DNA from: Bifidobacterium sp. ESL0682
GTDB taxonomy: Bacteria; Actinomycetota; Actinomycetes; Actinomycetales; Bifidobacteriaceae
Direction of reading: 5' to 3'
DNA: 64,000 nucleotides
Assembly (NCBI RefSeq): GCF_029392815.1
Contig: NZ_CP113942.1
Coordinates: 2,029,513 to 2,093,512 of the forward strand
Every line of letters starts with the position of its first letter. Positions within the stretch are counted from its first letter, which is position 1. Both the position numbers and the translations under genes were made by a program. This document shows positions 47,647 to 56,531 of this stretch, in pieces. The notes beneath the pieces are model-generated. The model did no database searches. It saw only the letters and a list, made by a program, of their open reading frames with translations, and had not been told where the DNA came from.

Positions 47647-48464
47647 GTCTTTCTCTCCCTCGTGGGGAACAACCCCACTTAAGCTCTCACCCTAGCAATA
47701 CTGATCCATACACAGTATGCCCCAACTATCTTTACCCATATTAGCATGACATTTTTTATCTGATTCCTAAAATTAGCAAATTCTAATAATATAAATCTAA
47801 AAGTATTTGCCATAGTTTTTATCCGACCCAATTGCTTGAAATCCATAATCTTAATCATTAACGTGATGACACTCGTGCACTTTAATTACATTCATGTAGT
47901 TTTCCACAATTGTGGAAAACGGTGTGGATAACTTGGGTATAAGAGGTGGAATGGAAGAGGAAAAACAACCAATTTATCCACAACAAGTTGCAAAATCGTT
48001 CATTTTGCTGGGCTTTACCTATGTGCACAATGTGGACAGCAAGTTATACACATATCTTTAAATCTCAATGAATTTTTCTTAAACTTATCCACAGCAATCC
48101 ACAACAGCTGATTGACTACTGTGCACAACTCCAAATCATGACGTTTTCTTACTTTAAACGAAAAACTATTTCGTCATAAAATTTACCAGAAATGACTCAT
48201 TGCTTATTTGTCATACTATTGAAATATTCTACATGCAGTTTCTATTTGCCACATAAAATTAAAGTCGGCCGTAACGCAGCATCAATATTCACTGTCGCAA
48301 ATAATCTAATTACGTAAGTAATTCATCACTAAATCTTCACGTAAATATATGCATTACGGCGTTTCTTGCCATAGACTGAATCACCAAACAAAATGGGACG
48401 AACACATTTCATGTTCGTCCCATTCATTACTACTACTTATCGGTTAAGCACTCTGTCTCCGAAA
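47647..48464. other. Long AT-rich intergenic region with DnaA-box cluster
   Basis: The 818-bp gap, among the largest in the window, holds no gene I can support. It contains the DnaA boxes at 47923-48093, the palindrome TCCACAATTGTGGA (about 47903-47916) and, near 48390-48425, a short inverted repeat (ATGGGACGAACA with TGTTCGTCCCAT) that could terminate the LRR gene. Confidence 0.6.
47923..48093. other. Cluster of perfect DnaA boxes away from dnaA
   Basis: Three exact TTATCCACA 9-mers occur within 171 bp, at 47923-47931 (reverse), 47974-47982 and 48085-48093. Relaxed versions lie among them (TGTGGACAG, TTATACACA, AATCCACAA). About 16 kb from the expected dnaA. Confidence 0.7.
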
Positions 48465-51400
48465 TCAGTCCAACTGACCATGGCGACCGCGCCTGGACTT
48501 GCCAGCTCTCAAGATCTCAAGCCCAACAGCTAGCACCAGCAAAGCCGCCATCAAACCGGCGGGAACGCCAATGGCCGAACCTGTCTTCGACAATTCCTTC
48601 TTTATCGTGGCACCTACACCAGTCTTCGGGGAATCAGAAGCATTCGGCGAACTGGATGTGTGAGAGCCGGAAGCATTCGGGCCTGTAGAGGCACCGCTAC
48701 CACCGTTAGAAGGAGAACCGTGGCCAGGTGTGTTACCACCACCGTGGCTAGGCGTGTTACCACCATGACCAGGTGTACTACCACCGCCATTGCCAGACGT
48801 ACCGTCAACAACCCAGTTCGGACGAATCCAGATGTTGTATGCGGGCATTGGTGTCGAACCGAACGTGAACGAGCCCAGCGACGGGCCACCGGCCGACGAC
48901 GCATACACCCAGCCATCCTGATGATGGCCGGCAGGAGCAACCAGACCCGCAACTGATGGCTGCGAGACCGTCGACTCATACGGCACCGAATCAGATCCTG
49001 GCAACGGGCTCCACGATGCACCGGCACCAGGCTCGTACGCAACCGTGTACGACGTACGTACCCAATGCGCCGTCAATGACACATCTGCAGTCACCGTGTC
49101 CGTCGCAAAGTTCCAATGCCTTCCATTGGATACCGTCGCCCAATAATCCACATGCCAGCCAGCCTTCGATACCGAAGGCTCAGCAATGGTGTCACCGTCG
49201 TTGACAGTGGATGTAGTCGTCGAGCTGCCATTGTTCGGATCGAACGTCACCTGATGCGTGGTCTGAGCCCACACCGGACGAATCACGACATCACCAGCCG
49301 GCATCGCAAAGCTACCGCTAAATCTTGTCCACGAGCCAGTAGGCGTAGTCTTATATTCCCAATGACCAAAATGCTGATGAGCAGCGGCCGTTACGCCTGC
49401 CGACGAAGGCGCTCTGACAGCATCGCCATAAACAGCAGTTGTCGGCAATGCACTGCCTGCCCAAGAACCGCCGTTCCAATCATAGGAAATCGCATACGAG
49501 GAACGCACCCAGTTCGGACGAACCCAGATGTCCTTATCTTGCATCGTCGTTGAACCGAACGTGAACGAGCCCAATGACGAACCAGTGGCAGACGCAGCAT
49601 ACACCCAACCGTTCTGGTGCCAGCCAGCGGAGGGGGCTAGTCCCGTCAAGGATGGTTGCGCAACTGTCAGACCATAACTTACCTGCACCGCGCCAGGCAA
49701 CGGATTCCACGTGCCGCCAGTACCGGCTGTATAATGCACATAATGCGTATTACGCACCCAATGCGGACGCACCCAGATATCCTGCGTCACCGCGGTAGCC
49801 GTAGGCAACGTTCCGAACTTGAACGTGCCAAGCGACGCACCATTGTGAGACGAGGCATAGTCCCAGCCATCCATGTGCCAACCGGTAGGAGGCGTCAGAC
49901 CAGTAATCGTCGGCGCACTGGCAACTGGATCACCGTCATCTACAGAGTCAGTTGCCGGAGTCACTGATATCCACGAACCACCATCGGGGCCAATCTCATA
50001 CGTCACGCCACGCAGCACCTGCACCCCGCGTGTTACCGTACCGTCGAAAGTATCAGATGCGCCGCCAATCGTCACGGGCGAGGAGAATCCAAATCTCAAT
50101 GATGTTGGAGCCGGCGTCGTGGAAGGCCACGTCATCGTACCTGTCGATGCGTTATAACTCCAACCTGTCGCCGGCGAAGGAGTGTAGCTCGTGTCCATGG
50201 CAGCATACGTGTCGGGCGAACTGGTCAATTTGCCCCCATGCGCAGTCAAAGCCGTCGACGGAGCCTTCGGCACTTCCGTCACCCTTTGATCAACCAAACC
50301 TAAGAACGTCAAACCAGACAGCTGAGCTGTGGATGCCGTCAAAGGAGAGATATCTATGATATTGTTTTCGGCCAAATCAAGGTAGGTGAGGGTCGGCATA
50401 TTGGCAAACACTGCCACATTCGAGATATGGTTACGGAATATCTCTAAAAATTGTAGTCGTGTCAAACTGCCGATGGGCGACGGATTTGTAATGTTGCATT
50501 CTGCAACTTTCAACGTCGTCAAGTTCGCCATACTGCCGGCCACCGACGCCAAGACAGCGTCGCCAATCGGATCGAATTCCAAACTCAATGACGTCATATT
50601 CGTCATCGACGTCAACGGCGAATAGTCTGCAATACTGATGTTGTTCTCCAAATCCAAAGTCCGCAAGCTGGCGCTGGAATTAGACAATGGCGTTATATCA
50701 GTGATGTAGCCATCCTTCAAAATCACCGTTTCCAAATCCGTCATCCCTGACAAAGCAGAGATGGACGACACAGCGTTCTGAGACACATCCAAATACGTCA
50801 GATGCGTCATGCCAGCCAATGGCGACAAATCAGAAATGCCGTTATTGTTACCCAGATCAAGTCTTGTCAAGCCTGTAAGCCCGGACAAAGCAGATATATT
50901 CGAAATATTATCTTCATGAAGGTTCAGCGTTCTTAAATGCGTCAACCCCGACAATGGACTCACATCATCAAGTGTCCAGTCACCCGACGCGTTGAGAGTA
51001 ACCAGATTAGGCAACAGATCTACACCAGTCAAACTCGCGGTGCCATCAGCATTAAGCGTAGTTATACTGTTGGCCATGCTTGTCGTGAATGTGTCACCAT
51101 AAGTGTATGAAGCTGGACGTAGCGCATCGATGACTGCCAGTTCCATCGTATAGTCCGGGAAGCAGTCGGCAATTGCATCAATATCGATTCTGCACCCGGA
51201 GCGCAAGAGACTACCGCCACGCGGGGCTAGGCCCTGGGCCGACGGAAGGGACGACTGCCCTCCCCTAGGCGCTGACTGAGACTGGGACGCTGATTGAGAT
51301 GCAGCGCTGCCGCCCTGGGCGCTGGACTGCGGGGATTGATGATGCGAGCGCGTCTGCCCCGTCCCCTCCGCCTGAGTTCGTGTTGGCCTTTGAGAGTGGC

Positions 51401-51704
51401 CGGACGGCGAGGACTGGCTAGGTGTTTGCGACTGGCTTGCTTGTCCTTGACCAGACTGAGTAGCCTGACCGGACTGCTGCGCCCCCTGCGTTTGCTGAGT
51501 CTGAGACGGGCGCTGCGACGACTGGGATTGCACCTGGGCCGAAGCCTGGCTTCCTTCGGAAGGCTGGTCGGCCACGGCAGCGCCGGATGGCAGCACCATC
51601 GCCACACCAGCGACCAACGCAACGACGGCGGAGAACAGACCGCCGCGCTTTGCTGGTCTCCTGCCTTTACGTATGTGCGGCAATCGATTCTTCAAACCCG
51701 TCAT
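48465..51704 (-). CDS. Internalin-like LRR surface protein with InlB-type repeats and sorting signal
   Basis: A 1079-residue exported protein. Order: a Sec signal peptide with basic start (LKNRLPHIRKGRRPAKRGG) and hydrophobic core ending around AVADQ; a Ser/Gln-rich stretch (~47-165); a leucine-rich-repeat block of the internalin 22-residue type (LTHLRTLNLHEDNISNISAL; LTRLDLGNNNGISDLSPLAG), ~215-480; about five Listeria-Bacteroides repeats (motifs such as GWHMDGWDYAS, IWVRPHWV), ~560-940; a Gly/Ser/Asn/Pro linker; and an anchor with LSKTG, hydrophobic helix and Arg-rich tail. Internalin-like proteins bind host or matrix ligands; the ligand here is unknown. Its leader (GAGGGAGAGAAAG) is nearly identical to that of the LAQTG pilin. 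Confidence 0.9.
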   Translation of the reverse strand: MTGLKNRLPHIRKGRRPAKRGGLFSAVVALVAGVAMVLPSGAAVADQPSEGSQASAQVQSQSSQRPSQTQQTQGAQQSGQATQSGQGQASQSQTPSQSSPSGHSQRPTRTQAEGTGQTRSHHQSPQSSAQGGSAASQSASQSQSAPRGGQSSLPSAQGLAPRGGSLLRSGCRIDIDAIADCFPDYTMELAVIDALRPASYTYGDTFTTSMANSITTLNADGTASLTGVDLLPNLVTLNASGDWTLDDVSPLSGLTHLRTLNLHEDNISNISALSGLTGLTRLDLGNNNGISDLSPLAGMTHLTYLDVSQNAVSSISALSGMTDLETVILKDGYITDITPLSNSSASLRTLDLENNISIADYSPLTSMTNMTSLSLEFDPIGDAVLASVAGSMANLTTLKVAECNITNPSPIGSLTRLQFLEIFRNHISNVAVFANMPTLTYLDLAENNIIDISPLTASTAQLSGLTFLGLVDQRVTEVPKAPSTALTAHGGKLTSSPDTYAAMDTSYTPSPATGWSYNASTGTMTWPSTTPAPTSLRFGFSSPVTIGGASDTFDGTVTRGVQVLRGVTYEIGPDGGSWISVTPATDSVDDGDPVASAPTITGLTPPTGWHMDGWDYASSHNGASLGTFKFGTLPTATAVTQDIWVRPHWVRNTHYVHYTAGTGGTWNPLPGAVQVSYGLTVAQPSLTGLAPSAGWHQNGWVYAASATGSSLGSFTFGSTTMQDKDIWVRPNWVRSSYAISYDWNGGSWAGSALPTTAVYGDAVRAPSSAGVTAAAHQHFGHWEYKTTPTGSWTRFSGSFAMPAGDVVIRPVWAQTTHQVTFDPNNGSSTTTSTVNDGDTIAEPSVSKAGWHVDYWATVSNGRHWNFATDTVTADVSLTAHWVRTSYTVAYEPGAGASWSPLPGSDSVPYESTVSQPSVAGLVAPAGHHQDGWVYASSAGGPSLGSFTFGSTPMPAYNIWIRPNWVVDGTSGNGGGSTPGHGGNTPSHGGGNTPGHGSPSNGGSGASTGPNASGSHTSSSPNASDSPKTGVGATIKKELSKTGSAIGVPAGLMAALLVLAVGLEILRAGKSRRGRHGQLD

Positions 51705-52089
51705 GCTTTCTCTCCCTCGTAAACAGTCACATATACATGTCTAATTACGTAAAATGTGATAATACACTGTCAAATGTAAACATGTTATACATTACGTAGT
51801 ACATCCGAGGAAGTCAATTACTCTTATTTACCGATATGGCTATGGGTTCGCGACACCGCCAAACGACCAATACGTCGAACGATGCGATGCACTTTAAGAC
51901 TTACCAAATAAAAAGTGCGCACAAGTTGTCTATATACAACTTGTGCGCACTAATCTAAGCAATGCGATCAGCCCGCGAGCCTCAGCGGACTGATAAAACT
52001 GACAAATTAACGGACTTAGTGAGTTCGTGAACTAACGGGTTGCGAATTAACAGACCCAACCAGTTCGCAGACTCAGCGATTAGTCGGAA
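51705..52089. other. Intergenic region between crgA and the LRR gene
   Basis: The 385-bp gap contains the crgA terminator (51914-51951) and, near 51765-51770 on the minus strand, a TTGACA that could be the -35 of the LRR promoter. Nothing else recognised. Confidence 0.5.
51914..51951 (-). terminator. Terminator downstream of crgA
   Basis: A perfect 16-bp inverted repeat (51914-51929 with 51936-51951) has a 6-nt loop, followed on the minus strand by TTTTTATTTGG. Confidence 0.9.
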
Positions 52090-52626
52090 TCACCGCCACC
52101 ACATGGTCATGATGAAGCCCACCATCACGATGCCGAAGGCAATCAGCAAGTTCCAAGCGCCGATGCCGGGAACCGGGTACTTACTGGTCAGGTAGTACAC
52201 CACGGCCCACGCAAGACCCAGAATCATCAGGAAGCAAAACAGCGGGACGAACCAGCCGGGGTTCGCCTTGGTGCCCTTGATGGTCTCCTCGACGCGCTTG
52301 TTGTTCTCAGCCTGACGCTGGGCCACACGACGCATCTGCGGAGTCATCGTCGCCTTGTCAGCGCTCGTCGCGCTCAACAGCTCCTCGATCTTGTCCATCG
52401 GCAGATCGAGGTCGGCGTCGTCGATTTCCTCCTGATCAGCGTCGTCTGTTTCGGCAAAATCATCGGCTTTGGCGTCGTCGGAATCATCAGAAACCTGCGC
52501 GGCAGATTCCTTCTCGTCATCAACGGCGTCATTATCCGTCTGCGTTTCGGGCTCATCCCATGCCTTCTGCGCCTCATCCTGCGTCGAGGCGGCAGCGGTG
52601 CCCTTGTCCAGCTCTTCGTCAGCCAT
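52090..52626 (-). CDS. crgA: Cell division protein CrgA
   Basis: The 178-residue small membrane protein has an unusually long acidic N-terminal region (~105 residues rich in Asp, Glu and Ala), then two transmembrane helices (FVPLFCFLMILGLAWAVVYY and LLIAFGIVMVGFIMTMWW) joined by the CrgA loop LTSKYPVPGIGAWN. CrgA is an actinobacterial divisome scaffold that interacts with FtsZ, FtsI and related proteins. The start at 52626 uses GGAG inside an upstream in-frame ATG (52641). It is divergent from the DUF881 gene, as in related genomes. Confidence 0.94.
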   Translation of the reverse strand: MADEELDKGTAAASTQDEAQKAWDEPETQTDNDAVDDEKESAAQVSDDSDDAKADDFAETDDADQEEIDDADLDLPMDKIEELLSATSADKATMTPQMRRVAQRQAENNKRVEETIKGTKANPGWFVPLFCFLMILGLAWAVVYYLTSKYPVPGIGAWNLLIAFGIVMVGFIMTMWWR

Positions 52627-52714
52627 AAGCGTAGTCTCCATTCAATAGGCTAAACGTCATATTAGTGTACACTCGAAACAAGAGCGTGGGTAAGTTTGAA
52701 GGACAATACAAATC

Positions 52715-53569
52715 ATGAAGGAAACTCCGGGCAGGCACAAGGCGAGGCGGTCGCGGCTTGGCGGGGTAGCTGTATTTGTGGTGGTCGCGCTCACCGGGTT
52801 TCTGCTGATGACCAACCTGCGCGTCAACAAGACCAGCGTCGTCTCCTCTGATACCGCGCAACTGGTGCAACAACGCGTCGATCAGGTCGACAAATTGCAG
52901 AAACAGGTCAAATCGCTCGGCGGACAAATCAATACACTCAATAAATATGCCGGCAAGGATGCCGCAAAAACCGGGAATTCCAGCGAAGACCCAGGCTCCG
53001 GCACCATGCTTCCCGCAGTCACCGGGCCTGGGATTTCGGTGACGCTCAACGACTCCCCACTTTGGCAGCACATGGTCTCGGATTCAGGCACTGGGACGAC
53101 TGCGAATATCAATGATTACGTCATTCACCAGCAGGACATCGAATCGGTGGTCAACGCGTTGTGGAGAGGCGGCGCGGAGGCAATGATGATTCAGGATCAG
53201 CGCGTGCTTTACAATTCCGCAATCATCTGCAAGGGCAATATTCTTATGCTGCAAGGCAAACAGTATTCGCCGCCGTACACCATCTCCGCTATTGGACCGG
53301 GCGACGCGATGCGCGATGCGCTGAACAATTCGAAGGCGATTCAGACATATCAGGAATACGTTAGCGCGTTCGGCCTAGGCTGGAAGGTCGAGGACAAAAA
53401 TGACCTGCGGTTCCCTGAAGCGCCGGTTTTGCAGACCTTGCGGTATGCCACGGTGATGAAGGGCACGGGCAAGGAAGCCGAAAATGAGGAAGACGACGGT
53501 AGCGGCGGCTCGGCTGGTGGTAACAGCGGCAACGCAAGCACGAACAACGGCAACGGGATTAAGAAATGA
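52715..53569 (+). CDS. DUF881 membrane protein
   Basis: The 284-residue protein has a basic N-terminus, one transmembrane helix (GGVAVFVVVALTGFLLMTNL), a coiled-coil-like stretch (LVQQRVDQVDKLQKQVKSLG) and the DUF881 extracellular domain (VTGPGISVTLND, VNALWRGGAEAMMIQDQRV, AIGPGDAMRDAL), ending in a Glu/Gly/Asn-rich tail. DUF881 proteins sit near crgA in Actinobacteria and are presumed to act in division or wall metabolism; mechanism unknown. The stop overlaps the next start by 4 nt, indicating a co-transcribed pair with the sortase. Confidence 0.9.
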   Translation: MKETPGRHKARRSRLGGVAVFVVVALTGFLLMTNLRVNKTSVVSSDTAQLVQQRVDQVDKLQKQVKSLGGQINTLNKYAGKDAAKTGNSSEDPGSGTMLPAVTGPGISVTLNDSPLWQHMVSDSGTGTTANINDYVIHQQDIESVVNALWRGGAEAMMIQDQRVLYNSAIICKGNILMLQGKQYSPPYTISAIGPGDAMRDALNNSKAIQTYQEYVSAFGLGWKVEDKNDLRFPEAPVLQTLRYATVMKGTGKEAENEEDDGSGGSAGGNSGNASTNNGNGIKK

Positions 53570-55016
53570 GGCGTGGAATGAAGGGGTTGAACGACAATAT
53601 GAATAATGACAGCGAGCGCCTAGGCGAAGGATACGAACAGGGACTTAACAACAGCCGGTACGACGACAACGTGCACGGCAAAGGCAAGCGCGGAGACAAC
53701 ATCGAACTCACCGATTTTGACGAAGCCTTTGAGGATTTCGGCGAGACCGAACCAGAGGAGGAGCCGGCGAGCGCCCCCTGGGAACAGACGCGGAGCGACC
53801 TACCTCCTATGCAGGCCGGGGTTGGCCAAGGTACAGGAGTCGGGAATGGCGCAACCGGACAGGCTTGGGGTAACGGGCCAAGCAGCCTCGGACGTGCGGC
53901 TGGGCAGGCTCAGGGCACGCAACCCATCCAAGCTTCTCAGACACAGGTCATTAAGCCAGCCCAGGCTGACCAGGACTGGCAGAGCAACTTTACCGGGCTA
54001 GCGGACGAAGCGCACAGCACCGGACGTTCTGGACGTTCTGGCCGTTCAAATTCCCATAAACGAAATACCGCAGTCGGAGGCTCTCACTCCGCTTCAAAGC
54101 GCCTGTGGACGGTGTTGGGCATCGTTGCGGAGATTCTGTTTACTGTGGCCGCCATTTGTGCGCTGTATATCATCTGGCAGATGTGGTGGACGGGCGTACA
54201 GTCAGAGCATACGCAGGCCGAACAGCGCCAATCCGTCTCGTGGAGCGACCCGGCCAAGTCCGCGAATTCGGCGAAAGGCGTCTCCATAGCCCAGCCGCAA
54301 AGCGACGCTCCCCGGTGCAGCCCACCACGGCCAACTCCGGCGATATCATTGCGCAAATCTACATCCCACGCTTCGGCGACCAATGGCAGCGCAATATCGT
54401 CGAGGGCACTGATGCGGTGGAACTCAACCAGCACGGTATGGGGCATTATCCGCACACACAGATGCCCGGACAGGTCGGCAATTTTGCCGCTGCAGGCCAC
54501 CGCAACGGCTATGGACAGCCGTTAGGAGACATTGACAAACTCCAGGTAGGAGACCCGATTGTGCTGCGTACCAAGGATTATTGGTACGTCTACGACTACA
54601 CCAGCTTCAAGAAAGTAACGCCAGATCAGGTGTCGGTAGTCGACGCGAATCCCGAGAATCCGGGCACGAAGCCTACGGAGCGGATGATCACCCTCACCAC
54701 TTGCGAACCGAAATACGGCACACCGGTGCTGCGCTGGATCGCCTACGGCAAACTCAAGTATTGGGCGAAGGTGTCCGACGGCGTGCCTGCCGAGCTTACG
54801 CATCAAGGTGCCAACGGCGCTGTTCAGTTCATCAACAACGGTAAGCAATCCCCAGCGTCAAAGTTGCCCTCACTCATCCCCGTGGTGATTGCATCTTTAA
54901 TCGTGTACGCAATTCTGTTCATTCTCGCCGCGTTGCTCTGGCGTTGGCCACTTCGCCGCAAGATCCGTGACGGTGAAGTCAAACGGCCCACGGCGAGTAT
55001 TTACGGGGGCTACTGA
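53566..55016 (+). pseudogene. Class E-type sortase, split by one frameshift
   Basis: Conceptual translation gives ~483 residues: a long disordered acidic and Gln/Gly-rich cytoplasmic region (~170 residues, with GRSGRSGRS), a transmembrane helix (VAEILFTVAAICALYIIWQM), a sortase domain with catalytic His in AAGHRNGYG, Cys in TLTTCEPKYG and Arg in VLRWIAYG, and a C-terminal helix (IPVVIASLIVYAILFILAAL). The frame breaks in the C4 run at 54310-54313; one extra C restores SDAPPVQPTTANSGDII. The catalytic half runs to the stop at 55016. Class E sortases anchor LAxTG proteins. Given the homopolymer site, a sequencing error is likely and the gene may be intact in the cell. Confidence 0.85.
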
Positions 55017-55286
55017 GACTGCAGCCTGGCATCAAACCAGTTCGGATTCTGCTGTTGTTGATTTTGCTCTTCGCCATCGCTGTCGCGATTATGCAATGGG
55101 GCTGCCCATGGGCTGCATCCAATATACCGATATTGCATCAAATGTCGAATTATGTTGCCGTGACGAGCTGATTGTGATTGCATAAGGTGACACATCGCTT
55201 GCGGGCGGTAACGCGATTTTCCGCCCTCAAATCAATAGCCTGTGTATGAGGTTTCGATAAGCCCGGCAAAATGTTAGAGTGTTTTT

Positions 55287-56270
55287 ATGACTCAAGAGAA
55301 TACACAGCAAGATAACGGCGAGAAAAACGTACGCGACGTCATCATCGTCGGTTCCGGCCCCGCCGGCTATACCGCGGCCATCTATCTCAGCCGCGCCGGC
55401 TACAAGCCGCTCGTCATTGCGGGCGCTTTGACCCCGGGCGGACAGCTCATCAACACCACCGAGGTCGAGAACTATCCCGGCTTCCCCGATGGCGTGATGG
55501 GCCCTGATCTCATGGACAGCATGCAGAAGCAGGCGGAGAAGTTCGGTGCCGAAATTGTCTTCGATGATGTGGTGTCTGTCGATTTTGGAGACGGCTCGGA
55601 TGCCGGTGCAATGAAGAGCGTTACCTGCGACCAGGGCGATGTGTACCAAGCACCAGCCATCGTGGTAACCACCGGGTCCAATGTCCGCAAACTCGACGTG
55701 CCCGGTGAGAAGGAATACTCCGGCAAGGGCGTCTCTTATTGCGCTACCTGCGATGGATTCTTCTTCCGCAACAAGCCCATTGTGGTGATCGGCGGCGGCG
55801 ACAGTGCCTTCACCGACGCTGAGTTCCTTACCCGCTTCGGTACATCGGTAACGCTGATTCATCGCCGTGACGAATTCCGTGCCGCCAAAATCATGGTTGA
55901 CCGCGCCAAGGCCAACGACAAGATGTCGTTTATGGTCAATTCCGTCGTCGACAAGATCAACGGCGAAGACGGCAGCGCCAAATCCGTTATCGTCCGCAAC
56001 GTAAAGACCGGTGAGACCACCGAAATACCGGCTGCAGGCGTGTTTGTGGCCGTAGGAAACACTCCTACCACCGAATTCCTCAATGGCGCACTAAAACTCG
56101 ATCAGAAGGGCTATATCGAAGTGGACGGGGCTTCTACCCGCACTTCTTTGCCTGGAGTGTTCGCAGCTGGAGATGTGGTCGACAGCGTCTATCGACAGGC
56201 TGTTTCTGCCGCCGGCATGGGTTGCCGCGCCGCTCTTGACGCTCAGGAATACCTAGACAGCCTTCAGTAA
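55287..56270 (+). CDS. trxB: Thioredoxin-disulfide reductase
   Basis: A 327-residue flavoenzyme that passes electrons from NADPH to thioredoxin in the cytoplasm. It shows the FAD-binding GSGPAGYTAAIYLSRAG, the redox pair CATC (~151-154), the NADPH-binding GGGDSAFTDAEFL with HRRDEFRA, and the C-terminal GVFAAGDVVD. No thioredoxin gene follows, unlike many relatives where trxA is adjacent. A hairpin between trxB and parB ends transcription. Confidence 0.96.
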   Translation: MTQENTQQDNGEKNVRDVIIVGSGPAGYTAAIYLSRAGYKPLVIAGALTPGGQLINTTEVENYPGFPDGVMGPDLMDSMQKQAEKFGAEIVFDDVVSVDFGDGSDAGAMKSVTCDQGDVYQAPAIVVTTGSNVRKLDVPGEKEYSGKGVSYCATCDGFFFRNKPIVVIGGGDSAFTDAEFLTRFGTSVTLIHRRDEFRAAKIMVDRAKANDKMSFMVNSVVDKINGEDGSAKSVIVRNVKTGETTEIPAAGVFVAVGNTPTTEFLNGALKLDQKGYIEVDGASTRTSLPGVFAAGDVVDSVYRQAVSAAGMGCRAALDAQEYLDSLQ

Positions 56271-56431
56271 TTAGTCTTTTACCAATCTTATGCCTATCTG
56301 GAGTTTGCTTTTGTCAAGCTTCAGATGGCCTCTGGTAATTATCAGCTGATTGTGCCCCTATATTGACAGCTCTTTAACGACTCATCCTGAACCAATCTGG
56401 TTTCAGTAATCGCCATTGGCTGTACCTATAC

Positions 56432-56486
56432 AGAAAAGCCTTCTGAACAACTTCATTCAAACGAATGATTGTTCGAAGGCTTTTCT
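56432..56486. terminator. Terminator between convergent trxB and parB
   Basis: Arms of about 18 bp (56432-56450 and 56469-56486, with one bulged base) run AGAAAAGCCTTC to GAAGGCTTTTCT. A-rich and T-rich ends suit both directions. Confidence 0.8.
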
Positions 56487-56531
56487 CGTTCTATGCTCTC
56501 AAAAACTACGAGATTACTTTCGAGGACGCAA

